Below the pieces are notes generated by a model. The model did no database searches. It worked only from the letters and a program-made list of their open reading frames with translations, and was not told where the DNA came from. Below, one piece after another: positions 26,787 through 35,796 of a stretch of DNA of 64,000 nt. Position 1 is the stretch's first letter, and each line of letters begins with the position of its first letter. The translations under genes were made by a program, and so were the position numbers. The stretch is from Paenibacillus cymbidii (GTDB taxonomy: Bacteria; Bacillota; Bacilli; Paenibacillales; NBRC-103111), in assembly GCF_004764705.1 (NCBI RefSeq), contig NZ_SHLX01000028.1, positions 1 to 64,000 of the forward strand, read 5' to 3'.

Positions 26787-27716
26787 TTACGCCTTGCGTA
26801 CGCGCGGATCGACGTAGGAATACGAAATGTCGACCAGCAGGTTGCACACGATTGTAAACACGGCCGTGATCAGTATCGCCGCCTGGATCACCGGAATGTC
26901 CTTCTGGTTGATCGCGTCGACGACCATCTTGCCGAGTCCTTGCCGGGAAAACACGGTCTCCGTCACGACCGCGCCGGACAGCATCTCGCCGACGAGCAGA
27001 CCGAGCACTGTAATCGCCGGCAGCAGCGCATTGCGCAGCACGTGCCGGTACAGCACGGCACGGTCGGTCAACCCTTTGGCCCGCAGCGTCACGACGAACG
27101 GCTCGCCGATCACTTCCAGCACGCTGTTGCGGATCATCCGCGCCAGCATGCCGGCGCCGGTGACGCCCAGCGCAAATGCCGGCATGATCAACTGCTTGAA
27201 GCTGCCATTGCCGATCGCCGGCAGCAGCTGCAGCTGTACCGAAAAGACGAGGATCAGCAGAATGCCGAGCCAGAACTTCGGCATCGATACCCCGAGCAGG
27301 CTTAGCAACCGCACGATGTAGTCGAGCGCGCGGTTCCGGTACACAGCGGACAAGACGCCGAGCGCCGCGCCGATGACGATCGCAAGCACCGTGCTTAGCG
27401 CCGCCAGCGACAAGGTCGCCGGCAATTGCGCGATCAGGCGGTTCAATACCGGCTGCGAATTGGCGAATGATTTGCCGAAGTCGCCCCGCGCGCTGTCCCA
27501 CAAGTAGGAGACGTATTGCTGCCACAGAGGCCGGTTTAAGCCAAACTGTTCGCGCAAGTAAGCGACGCGGTCGGGCGCGGCGTCGTCGCCGGCGATCATT
27601 TGCGCCGGATCGCCCGGCAGCCAGTGAATGATCAGAAACACGATCGTCAGCGAGCCGAGTACGACCGGAATGGAAGCGAGCAGCCGTCCGATAATCGTTT
27701 TCACCATACCTGTCAC
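26787..27716 (-). CDS. ABC transporter permease, DppB type
   Basis: 309 residues. Opening TIIGRLLASIPVVLGSLTIVFLIIHWLPGDPA is the standard DppB/OppB start; the coupling loop TLRAKGLTDRAVLYRHVLRN and the ending DISYSYVDPRVRKA are also typical. Six membrane segments. First permease of the importer, 93 bases after the binding-protein gene. Confidence 0.93.
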   Translation of the reverse strand: MTGMVKTIIGRLLASIPVVLGSLTIVFLIIHWLPGDPAQMIAGDDAAPDRVAYLREQFGLNRPLWQQYVSYLWDSARGDFGKSFANSQPVLNRLIAQLPATLSLAALSTVLAIVIGAALGVLSAVYRNRALDYIVRLLSLLGVSMPKFWLGILLILVFSVQLQLLPAIGNGSFKQLIMPAFALGVTGAGMLARMIRNSVLEVIGEPFVVTLRAKGLTDRAVLYRHVLRNALLPAITVLGLLVGEMLSGAVVTETVFSRQGLGKMVVDAINQKDIPVIQAAILITAVFTIVCNLLVDISYSYVDPRVRKA

Positions 27717-27809
27717 CTCCCGAGCGATGGAACCGGCTTATTTTTTGGTTTACGGGGTCTCCGCAAAGTATCTGGGCATACTTTGAAGCATAAGTTCCAC
27801 TTTGTGGGG

Positions 27810-29462
27810 CTATTTGAGCCAAGTGTCATAAAAAACGGGCCAGGCCGGCGAGTCGAACGTAATGCCTTGCACTTCCTTCGTCGACGCGACGTTGTACAGG
27901 AACAAGTAGGTCGGAATCGCGTAAACGTTCTGCGTAATATACTCCTGCGCCTGCTGGTAAATTTGCTTGCGCTTCTCCGTGTCGTTCTCCAGGTATCCGT
28001 CTTCGAGCAATTGATCGAGCTTCGGATCGTTTGCCCGGGCGATGTTGTTTTTTCCCGACGGCCCCTTGGTCGAATACAACTGCCGCATCACATCGGGATC
28101 GCCGGAAAACTGGCTTGCGGCCACGAGATCGTATTCGCCTTTCGCACGGCGTTCCGAATAGGTCCCGGATGGCAGCGATACGACTTTCAGTTCGACGCCG
28201 ACCTGTTTCAGCTGTTGCGTAAACACGGCGATCAGATCGAGCCGCTTCTCGCGGTTGCCCTGCGTGTCGATCAGCTCGACGGTCAGCCGTTTGCCGTCCT
28301 TGGCGCGATAGCCGTCGGCTCCTTTCACCCAGCCGAGGCTGTCGAACGTTTGGTTCGACTTGCCCGCGTCCTGCTTATAGCTGTTTTCCAGCGTCTGGTT
28401 GTACCCGAACAAATGCGGCGTAATCGGTGACCATGCCTGGCTGAGCGTACCGAGATAAATCGTTTTGACCGCCGAGCCGATGTCGAGCGCCGAACGGAAC
28501 GCTTCGCGCGCCTTGACGTCGTTCCACGGCTCTTTCTGCTGGTTCAAATACAAGTTGAAGTTGGACTGCAGCAGCTCCGTCTCCTGGACGTTGAAGTTTT
28601 TGTCCGCTTTGAGCGCGACCAGATTTTGCGGCGGGATGATGTCCGCTACCTGCACCTGCTTGCTTTGCAGCACGCTGACCCGGGTCGATTCCTCGTCGAC
28701 GTATTTGACCGTCAGCTTGTCGAGATAGGCCGGTCCCTGGTGGCCCGCATTCGCCGGCGCCCAGTTGTAGTCCGGGTTTTTGACGAATTCGACCTGCGAG
28801 CTCGGCGTCAGCTTCGCCAGCTTGAACGGTCCGGTGCCGACCGGATTTTGCGGATACGCGTCGCCGAACTTCTTGACAGCAGTTGGCGATACGAAGCCGA
28901 GATCAACTTTGGCCGCGTTGCTGAGGAATGGCGAGAACGGCGTCTTGAAATGGATTCGGACCGTAAATTCGTCGATGACGTCGGTCGATTCGTACGGCCC
29001 GATTTCGTTCAGCGAGCTGGACGCCTTCGTCGCCGGGTCCTTGATCCGGTCGAAATTGAATTTGACCGCCTCGGCGTTGAACGGCGTGCCGTCATGGAAC
29101 TTGACATCTTTGCGCAGATGGAACGTATAGCTCTTCTTGTCCGCCGACAGCTCCCACTTGGTGGCGAGCCAAGGCTGGAACGAATGGTCGGGCAGCTCCA
29201 CGACCAGGCTGTCGTAAATGTTGCGCATCACCCGCGTCGTCGGCGCGAAGCCGGCCTTGTGCGCGTCGAGGCTGTCGTTCGTGATCGTCCCGGCGAGCGC
29301 CCACGTCAGTTCGCCTCCGGGTTTTGCTTGGGAAGCGTCGGGCTTCGCGGAAGCCGATGCGGGAGCTTGTGGACTGGCCGCTTCCTTCTTGTCGCTGCAG
29401 CCCGCCGCCAGCAGCGCTGCAACGAAGACTCCCCCGACCAATGGCCATAAAGACTTATTCAT
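27810..29462 (-). CDS. Peptide/nickel-type substrate-binding lipoprotein
   Basis: 550 residues. Lipoprotein signal (PLVGGVFVAALLAAGCSDK) then a Ser/Ala/Pro-rich linker and a family 5 solute-binding fold with GGELTWALAGTITNDSLDAH and RIYDSLV-type motifs, and YTFHLRKDVKFHDGTPFNAEAVKFNFDR near residue 115. Family 5 proteins bind peptides, opines, nickel chelates or small sulfur compounds such as glutathione. Its ATG overlaps the stop of the first monooxygenase gene by four bases, so binding protein and oxidation enzyme are made together, which points to a shared substrate. Confidence 0.92.
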   Translation of the reverse strand: MNKSLWPLVGGVFVAALLAAGCSDKKEAASPQAPASASAKPDASQAKPGGELTWALAGTITNDSLDAHKAGFAPTTRVMRNIYDSLVVELPDHSFQPWLATKWELSADKKSYTFHLRKDVKFHDGTPFNAEAVKFNFDRIKDPATKASSSLNEIGPYESTDVIDEFTVRIHFKTPFSPFLSNAAKVDLGFVSPTAVKKFGDAYPQNPVGTGPFKLAKLTPSSQVEFVKNPDYNWAPANAGHQGPAYLDKLTVKYVDEESTRVSVLQSKQVQVADIIPPQNLVALKADKNFNVQETELLQSNFNLYLNQQKEPWNDVKAREAFRSALDIGSAVKTIYLGTLSQAWSPITPHLFGYNQTLENSYKQDAGKSNQTFDSLGWVKGADGYRAKDGKRLTVELIDTQGNREKRLDLIAVFTQQLKQVGVELKVVSLPSGTYSERRAKGEYDLVAASQFSGDPDVMRQLYSTKGPSGKNNIARANDPKLDQLLEDGYLENDTEKRKQIYQQAQEYITQNVYAIPTYLFLYNVASTKEVQGITFDSPAWPVFYDTWLK

Positions 29463-30814
29463 GCTCGAATCTCCACCGTTTCCGAAAGGTTGTTCGTTTC
29501 TCGCTGCAGGGAATAGCGGTTGGCCGGGACGGGCAAACCGAGATGCCCGCGAAGTGTATCCGCCTCATAATCTTGTTTGAACAAGCCGCGCTCCTGCAGA
29601 ATCGGCACGACCAGCTCGACGAAATCGTCGAGGCCGCTCGGCGTGGCCAGCGAGATGATGAAGCCGTCGGCCGCGCCTTCTTCGATCCATGTCTGGATCG
29701 TATCGGCCACCTTCTCCGCCGATCCGACGAACGTGCTTCGCGGCGTGGCGAACCGGAGCGCAACTTCGCGCAGCGTCAAGTTGTTCTCCCGGGCCAGTTT
29801 CTTGATCCGCTCCGAACCGCCCTGCTGGCTGTTCGCGCCGAGTTCGCCCAAATCGGGGAACGGCTCGTCAAGCGGGTATTGCGAGAAGTCGTGATCATTG
29901 AACGGCCGGCCGAGCGCGGTAAGGGCGTCCTCGATCGTCACCAACTCCACCTTCTCCCGATACTTGCGCTCGGCTTCCTCCTCTGTTCGGCCGACGATCG
30001 GCCCGATGCCGGGAAGAATGAACAGTTCGTCGGGATTGCGTCCGAACCCGGCCGCTCGTCGCTTCAGATCGGCATAATACAGCTTCGCCGCTTCGATGTT
30101 CTCATGCCCGACGAATATCGCGTCCGCGTTTTTCGCCGCGAAATTGCGGCCGTCCTCCGACGTGCCCGCCTGGAAAATGACAGGCTGCCCTTGCTTCGAT
30201 CGGGAAATGTTGAGCGGCCCCTTGACGGAGAAAAACTCCCCTTTATGGTTAAGCGCGTGCTGCTTCGACGCATCGAGGAAACGGCCGGTCTCCTTGTCCC
30301 GCGGGAACGCGTCGTCCTCGTACGAGTCCCACAACCCTTTGACGACGTCGAGATGTTCTTGCGCGATGCGATAACGCTTCTCGTGAGCCGGGTGTTCCGC
30401 CTTGCTGTAGTTTTCAGCGCTGCCGGACAGCCACGACGTAACGACGTTCCAGCCGGCACGCCCCCCGCTGATGTGGTCGAGTGAGGCGAACTGCCGCGCT
30501 ACCGTATACGGTTCGCTGTAGCTGGAGGTCAGCGTTGCTACGAGACCGATGCGTTCGGTGACGGCCGCAATCGCGGACAGGATCGTCAGCGGCTCGAACC
30601 GGTTCAGGTAATGCGGACTCGACTTGGCGTTGATGCTGACGCTGTCGGCGATGAAGACAAAATCGAATTTGCCTTCCTCCGCCTTCTGCGCATGTTTTCG
30701 GTAATAAGGGAAATTGATCGCCGCGTCCGCCACCGAATCCGGATGACGCCAGTCTCCCCATCCGCCTCCCGCTCCTTGAATCATCGCGCCAAGCTTTACT
30801 TGTTTTTTGGCCAT
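29459..30814 (-). CDS. LLM-class FMN-dependent monooxygenase (NtaA/SnaA/DszA type) 1
   Basis: 451 residues. Clear NtaA/SnaA/DszA-family monooxygenase: KLGAMIQGAGGGWGDWRHPDS at the start, FDFVFIADSVSI, and the conserved ITERIGL-ATLTSSYSEPYTVARQFASLDHISGGRAGWNVVTS run (here ERIGLVATLTSSYSEPYTV). Uses reduced FMN and O2. It is the first gene of the operon; AAGGAGG lies ten bases before the ATG, and a LysR-type operator lies 56-72 bases upstream of the ATG. With its paralogue downstream and the thiol dioxygenase further on, I infer stepwise oxidation of an organosulfur or related compound. Confidence 0.9.
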   Translation of the reverse strand: MAKKQVKLGAMIQGAGGGWGDWRHPDSVADAAINFPYYRKHAQKAEEGKFDFVFIADSVSINAKSSPHYLNRFEPLTILSAIAAVTERIGLVATLTSSYSEPYTVARQFASLDHISGGRAGWNVVTSWLSGSAENYSKAEHPAHEKRYRIAQEHLDVVKGLWDSYEDDAFPRDKETGRFLDASKQHALNHKGEFFSVKGPLNISRSKQGQPVIFQAGTSEDGRNFAAKNADAIFVGHENIEAAKLYYADLKRRAAGFGRNPDELFILPGIGPIVGRTEEEAERKYREKVELVTIEDALTALGRPFNDHDFSQYPLDEPFPDLGELGANSQQGGSERIKKLARENNLTLREVALRFATPRSTFVGSAEKVADTIQTWIEEGAADGFIISLATPSGLDDFVELVVPILQERGLFKQDYEADTLRGHLGLPVPANRYSLQRETNNLSETVEIRA

Positions 30815-30849
30815 TTGAAAATATCCTCCTTGGAAATTAGTTAATATAA

Positions 30850-30998
30850 TAGTATCCCGATTAAATAACTATGATTTAGAATCATATCCCATCCCTTCGT
30901 CGATGTAAAATGCAAAGATGTGAAGCAATGCTTCATGTTTCGTGAATTGGCCCGACGCGGAAAAAAATAATGTTTACTATTCCGGTTGGATTAGTTAT
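30850..30998. promoter_or_regulatory. Divergent control region with LysR-type operator and two direct repeats
   Basis: The 292-base gap between the operon and the LysR gene holds a perfect 17-base dyad at 30870-30886 (TATGATT-TAG-AATCATA), which contains the T-N11-A core of LysR-family binding sites. A partly conserved direct repeat also occurs: TAGTATCCCGATTAAATAAC at 30850-30869 and TACTATTCCGGTTGGATTAG at 30975-30994. The repeats loosely resemble ATTCC-containing operators described for the sulfur regulator CymR, but that link is weak. The rest of the gap shows no gene. Confidence 0.6.
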
Positions 30999-31106
30999 TT
31001 TTTGTGATACGATAGTTATACCGAAACGTCATCGTTTTGTACAATGGAAAAACCGGAACGAACCGTTCACGTTTCATGAATGGACAGGAGAAGGAGTTGA
31101 GGGAGG

Positions 31107-32012
31107 ATGGACATCCGTACGATCAAAACGTTTCAGACAATCGTCAGGCTGGGGAGCTTCCAGAAGGCGGCAGAGGAGCTGCTTTACGGACAATCGACGG
31201 TCACGATGCACGTGCAGAAGCTGGAGAGCGACCTCGGCATGAAGCTGCTCGAACGCGGAAAGAAGCTGCAGCTGACCGAAGCCGGGCGGTTGTTCCACCA
31301 GCATGCCGACTTGCTGCTCAAGGATTACGATTATTTGCACGCGACGATGAGCGAGCTCCTGCAAGGGGAAGCGGGCTTGATCCGGCTCGGCGTCATGGAG
31401 CCGACCGCCAGCTATCGGCTGCCGCCTATTATCGGCCCGTTCCTGCAAGAGTATCCGAAGGTGCAGATCAGCGTGCAGATCAACAATACGACCGCGCTCA
31501 GCCAGATGCTGGCGGACGGCATGATCGACATTGCCGTCTGCTCGGCGCCGGAAACCGGTCTCGGCCAATCATTCGAGCCATTATTCCAGGAGGAACTCGT
31601 GCTGCTCGTTCCCGATACGCACCCACTTGCGGCGAAGCATCGGGTCTGCTTGCGTGACTTGCGCCACGAGCGGCTATTGATGACGACAGCGGTATGCCCG
31701 TATCGCAGGAAGCTGGAAAAGGCGCTGCTCGAGAAGGGTGGCAGTCCGTATTCGGGCATGGAGATCAGCAGCATGGCCGCGCTCAAATATTATGTGCAGG
31801 CGCGCTTCGGCGTCGCCGTCGTGCCGCTTATTACCGTCGTACCCGCGCCGGAAGGCACGGTGCTGAAGCCGATCGCCGACCTCGATTCGGGACTCGTTAC
31901 CGGTCTGCTGCAGAAGTCGAGCGGCGCTCATCTGAGCTCCGCCGCTGACAAGCTGATCGCCGCGCTGCAAGAAGGGCTGCGCCATTCTTCGGCCAACGCG
32001 GCAAGTTCATAA
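31107..32012 (+). CDS. LysR-family transcriptional regulator
   Basis: 301 residues. N-terminal winged helix (TFQTIVRLGSFQKAAEELLYGQSTVTMHVQKLESDLGMKLLERG, about 8-55), linker helix, then a two-lobed periplasmic-binding-like effector domain (about 90-295). GGGAGG precedes the ATG. It is transcribed away from the 11-gene operon across a shared control region, the standard layout for a LysR activator and its target. Resembles Bacillus regulators of sulfur genes (CysL/YtlI group) in arrangement, though I cannot separate these from other LysR subfamilies by eye. Confidence 0.92.
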   Translation: MDIRTIKTFQTIVRLGSFQKAAEELLYGQSTVTMHVQKLESDLGMKLLERGKKLQLTEAGRLFHQHADLLLKDYDYLHATMSELLQGEAGLIRLGVMEPTASYRLPPIIGPFLQEYPKVQISVQINNTTALSQMLADGMIDIAVCSAPETGLGQSFEPLFQEELVLLVPDTHPLAAKHRVCLRDLRHERLLMTTAVCPYRRKLEKALLEKGGSPYSGMEISSMAALKYYVQARFGVAVVPLITVVPAPEGTVLKPIADLDSGLVTGLLQKSSGAHLSSAADKLIAALQEGLRHSSANAASS

Positions 32013-32039
32013 AACCGGAAGCGGCGGTTTTGTTTTTTG
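32011..32039 (+). terminator. Terminator after the LysR gene
   Basis: AAAACCG-GAAGCGG-CGGTTTT hairpin followed by GTTTTTTGC, starting within the TAA stop of the LysR gene. Confidence 0.8.
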
Positions 32040-32121
32040 CATTGGGCAAACGAAGCGGGCTGCGGTAAACTATCCATATTCCTATTTTTCGCATCAAATT
32101 TATATGGAAAGGTACCGGCTT

Positions 32122-33366
32122 ATGAGTGTGTACGCCTCCTCTCGCTTCAAGTGGATCGATCGTCATTTCCACGCGCTGACACATCGCCATTTCCGCACGA
32201 TTTGGCTCGGGCAATGCGTCTCGTTGGTCGGCACTTGGGCGCAGACGATCGCCCAATCGTGGCTCGTGCTGACATTGACCGACTCGCCACTGCTGTTAGG
32301 CTTCGTCGGCGTCGCCCAGTTTTTGCCGTTCACCTGCCTGTCCTTATTCGCGGGCGCCGTCGTGGACCGCTATCCGAAACGAACGATCCTGCTGCTCACG
32401 CAAAGCTTCTCTATGCTGCTGGCATTAACGCTTTCGCTGCTTGTGTTCACCGGCACGGTGAGTTATCTGCATATCGTCGTCATCGCCTTGCTGACGGGCG
32501 TCTCGAACTCGTTCGACTTGCCGGCGCGCCAGGCGTTTAACGTTGAAGTCGTTGGTGCCGCCGATCTGATGAACGCGGTGGCGCTCAATTCCTCCACGCT
32601 CAACCTGGCTCGTATCGTCGGGCCGGCGATCGGTGCGCTGCTGATGGCGACGCTTGGTCCCGGATGGTGTTTCCTCGTCAATGCGGTGAGCTTCGCCGGG
32701 CTGTTAATTGGACTCGCACGCATGAAGATCGCTTCCTTCGTCAGACCGCGGCGGACGGATACCGGCATCGTCACGGAAATCGGGGACGGCCTTCGTTATC
32801 TGTTCCGCGATCGTTCGTTGCTGACGGCGGCGCTGCTCGTGCTGCTGATCGGCACGTTCGGCTTCAACTACAACGTGCTGATCCCGGTGTTGACGCGCGA
32901 CGTGCTGCACATGAAAGAGAACGCCTACGGCCTGCTCATGTCGTGCATCGGCATCGGCTCGCTGGTCGGCGCGATTGCGCTGTCGGTCGCTAGCCGCAAA
33001 GGACCGCGGCTCGCCGTCGGAATCGGCTGCTGCCTGGCCGTCGCCAGTTTCCTCGTGCTGGTCGGCATCGCTCGCACGCCTGCCGCCGTCGGCATCGCAC
33101 TTGTTTGCACCGGCTTCTTCAACATCGTCGCATTGACGACGGGCAACGCGTATTTGCAGGTGCATGCCTCGGCGGAATACCGGTCCCGCGTGATGGGCGT
33201 TTATTCGCTCGTCTTCGTCGGCTCCACGCCGCTCGGCAGCCTGTTCGCCGGCTACATATCCGACCGCTTCGGCGCGGGATACGCCTTTCTGCTGTGCGGT
33301 GTTTGCCTGTTCGCGTGCGGCTTGCTGCTTCGCGCGTTTCGTGCCGACGACGCCCGGCGTCAATAG
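32122..33366 (+). CDS. MFS transporter (MFS_3/EntS-like exporter)
   Basis: 414 residues with 12 predicted membrane segments. HRHFRTIWLGQCVSLVGTWAQTIAQSWLVLTLT and VDRYPKRTILLLTQ are typical of the MFS_3 group that includes EntS and many drug exporters. The ATG at 32122 is nine bases after GGAAAGG and is preferred over one 18 bases earlier. Its 3-prime end overlaps the convergent ferritin-like gene by seven bases. Cargo unknown. Confidence 0.88.
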   Translation: MSVYASSRFKWIDRHFHALTHRHFRTIWLGQCVSLVGTWAQTIAQSWLVLTLTDSPLLLGFVGVAQFLPFTCLSLFAGAVVDRYPKRTILLLTQSFSMLLALTLSLLVFTGTVSYLHIVVIALLTGVSNSFDLPARQAFNVEVVGAADLMNAVALNSSTLNLARIVGPAIGALLMATLGPGWCFLVNAVSFAGLLIGLARMKIASFVRPRRTDTGIVTEIGDGLRYLFRDRSLLTAALLVLLIGTFGFNYNVLIPVLTRDVLHMKENAYGLLMSCIGIGSLVGAIALSVASRKGPRLAVGIGCCLAVASFLVLVGIARTPAAVGIALVCTGFFNIVALTTGNAYLQVHASAEYRSRVMGVYSLVFVGSTPLGSLFAGYISDRFGAGYAFLLCGVCLFACGLLLRAFRADDARRQ

Positions 33367-34706
33367 TTGTCGTAAGCCAATTCGGACGTATGAAACCCGC
33401 AGAAGATCGGGAAGTTACGGGCCAGCTTGGCGATTTCCTCCGGCGGAACGGCTTCCAATTCGGTCAGGCGGCGCGTTCGGGCCATTTCGGCCATTTCCTG
33501 GAACGAAACGATCTGATCGGCTTTGCGGTACAGTTCCGGTCCCCATCGCGTGGCAAAATCGATATGCCGGCGTTCGTCGATCAAATCGAATTCGCATGTA
33601 ATCGCCGAAATCACGTCGCCGAACTTCCAGAACGCCTCGGCGGATTTGCGCTTCTTCTTGAAGCCGCATGCCTCCCCCAGCATGGTCAGGTTCGAATACA
33701 GCTCCGTAAAGCGCTCCTTCACATCCGTTTTGCCCGGCCCGCCGAGCCATTGGAACTGTTCGACCGAATAGCCCATCTGCAGCAGCCGGCGCATCCCCAT
33801 CTGGCTGTGGCGGAACTCGTCCCACATGTGGCGGGCGAGATCGAAATAAAACGGCAGCGGCATCCTGTCGACGTAATAATAAATCGCGGCGAGCGTTTCG
33901 CCCGCGAACAATTCCGTCGCGTAAATATAAATCATTTGCTTGACGCTGTCGTGCAGCACCGACATGCTGCTGTCGGAATACGACTGCTGCGGCTTCGGAT
34001 TCGTATATCGGGGAAATCTCGCTTCCAGACTCGCATGCTCCGGCAGCGGTCCGGCCGGTTGTTTCACCAGGTGAGGCGGCCACAACGCATCCGGCGATCC
34101 GGACAGCCCGCCCGATTCGTATACGCTCCATACGGCCTCGACATATTTTTCCCACTCCGCCAGCTGCAGCGCCTCCGCTTCGCTATTGCACGCCGCGAAC
34201 CGGATTTGCTCCTGCAGCCACTCATGTGTCGCTTCCCGTTCGACAAACACGATACGCAGTTGATCGACGGTCGGCGCGTTCAGAATCGGATCCAATCGGG
34301 CCATCAAACGGTCGTAGCGGGCGTAAAGCTTTCCCAAAACGTAGGTGTAGCTGACCAAAAAGCCGTTCTCGTCCGCGGCTCCGAACAGACGCTCGAACGC
34401 TTCGCGCGTGACTTCCGGCATCCAGTCCGCGTCGCGAATCGCGCCGGGCAGCTCCTGAATGCGCTCGTACAAACATTTGACGTTGCGGTTGTGCACATAA
34501 GCGAGCCGGCCAAGCCGCATTTTCCGCTCGTAGGACGGAATTGCCGCAATCCAGCCGGCAATCAGCTTGGACAACGCCAGCTCCTCCCACAGAAGAGGCT
34601 TCAGTTCATCGCTCGTATCGAGCGGCCGCAGAAACCGGCTCTTCAGCGTCCGTTGCCCGGATTCCGTCTTGCTCTGCAACCCTTCAAAATCTGTTTCGTC
34701 TCTCAT
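33360..34706 (-). CDS. Ferritin-like (putative diiron) protein of unknown function
   Basis: 448 residues. The C-terminal half is all-helical and carries carboxylate/histidine motifs in the right order for a ferritin-like diiron site: ATELFAGETLAAIYYYVDRM (about 262-281), MWDEFRHSQMG (about 291) and EFDLIDERRHIDF (about 370), that is E...ExxH...E...ExxH with DEFRH and DERRH as the metal-binding pairs. The N-terminal 230 residues are helical and unrecognised. No neighbour is clearly connected to it. GGAGGG precedes the ATG. Could be an oxidase or hydroxylase; no substrate can be proposed. Confidence 0.72.
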   Translation of the reverse strand: MRDETDFEGLQSKTESGQRTLKSRFLRPLDTSDELKPLLWEELALSKLIAGWIAAIPSYERKMRLGRLAYVHNRNVKCLYERIQELPGAIRDADWMPEVTREAFERLFGAADENGFLVSYTYVLGKLYARYDRLMARLDPILNAPTVDQLRIVFVEREATHEWLQEQIRFAACNSEAEALQLAEWEKYVEAVWSVYESGGLSGSPDALWPPHLVKQPAGPLPEHASLEARFPRYTNPKPQQSYSDSSMSVLHDSVKQMIYIYATELFAGETLAAIYYYVDRMPLPFYFDLARHMWDEFRHSQMGMRRLLQMGYSVEQFQWLGGPGKTDVKERFTELYSNLTMLGEACGFKKKRKSAEAFWKFGDVISAITCEFDLIDERRHIDFATRWGPELYRKADQIVSFQEMAEMARTRRLTELEAVPPEEIAKLARNFPIFCGFHTSELAYDNY

Positions 34707-34866
34707 CCCGAGCCCTCCGTGAACAATATCTTGGCAAAACGCCTCTTGATCGTAGCACGGAACAGAGAGGGCGTCTTATCCGACGGGAAGCGAAAAGTTG
34801 CAATATCGTACGCGAACGGCTATCGGTTATACTGGAGCAAACGATCGATCGAGGGGAGAGTGCTGC

Positions 34867-35751
34867 ATGTTCTTCGAAGAGTTCAAACTGGAGAAGGGAC
34901 TCGTCTTTCAGGAGAAACGGGGCGCGTTCGAAGAGCATGAACTGCACATGCACGATGTGCTCGAATTTCATGTGCTGCTGGAGAACGAAGCGACCTTCCA
35001 GTTGGTGGACAAACGGATCGATGGCAAGCCCGGCGACGTGTTCCTGTTTCGCCCGTTCGAGCCGCATTGGAATCTGGTGAAGCATTCGCACCGGCCGATT
35101 CGCTGGATCAGCATTTTGTTCTCCCCCGCCATCGTACGCTCCATTCCGGGCGGATACGCGCTTCTCGCCCCGTTCTACGCGGTGGAAGCGGTCTCCCCGC
35201 ACCTGCCGGCTTCCGCCTCCGCCGCCCGGGCCATTCACCGGCTGGCCGCGCAAGCCATAGAGGAGGAGCGGACGCAAGGGCCCGGTTGGGAAGCCAAACA
35301 GTTCGCCATCCTGATCGATATCCTGACGCATACGCTTCGCCATGCCGCAAGCGGCGGACGAGACGACGGCCGCTTCGTGCCGGCCGACGAAAGCGGCGAC
35401 TGGTTCGACGACGGCATGCTGCAGGCCATCGCGCACATCTTGACCGCATTTACCGAACCGATCGATGTCGAGCAGCTGGTGCGGATGTCCGGGAGACGGC
35501 GCACCTTTTTTTACCGCAAATTCAAAGCGATAACGGGCTTGACCCCCAATCTGTTCGTACAGCGCCTGCGCATGCAGGTCGCATGCTACCTGCTCGGGAG
35601 AACGGATAAATCCGTGACCGACATCGCTTTTGAAAGCGGCTATGCGTCCATCTCCTACTTCATCAACCACTTCAAGCAGTACAGCGGACTTTCGCCGCGC
35701 GACTATCGCAAATCGCTCCGTACCGGCAGCCCTTCCGCGCCGCCACAATAA
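34867..35751 (+). CDS. AraC-family transcriptional regulator
   Basis: 294 residues. N-terminal cupin-type sensing domain (HELHMHDVLEFHVLLE near 22, PGDVFLFRPFEPHWNLV near 58) and a C-terminal AraC double helix-turn-helix (about 190-285) ending YFINHFKQYSGLSPRDYRKSLR. The ATG at 34867 follows GGGGAGAG by six bases. Target genes are not evident; the gene lies between the ferritin-like protein (divergent) and a second AraC gene (convergent). Confidence 0.9.
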   Translation: MFFEEFKLEKGLVFQEKRGAFEEHELHMHDVLEFHVLLENEATFQLVDKRIDGKPGDVFLFRPFEPHWNLVKHSHRPIRWISILFSPAIVRSIPGGYALLAPFYAVEAVSPHLPASASAARAIHRLAAQAIEEERTQGPGWEAKQFAILIDILTHTLRHAASGGRDDGRFVPADESGDWFDDGMLQAIAHILTAFTEPIDVEQLVRMSGRRRTFFYRKFKAITGLTPNLFVQRLRMQVACYLLGRTDKSVTDIAFESGYASISYFINHFKQYSGLSPRDYRKSLRTGSPSAPPQ

Positions 35752-35796
35752 AACGTTTCCCGCCGCAGCGGGCGGCAGCCGATACGCGCGCCTTGC

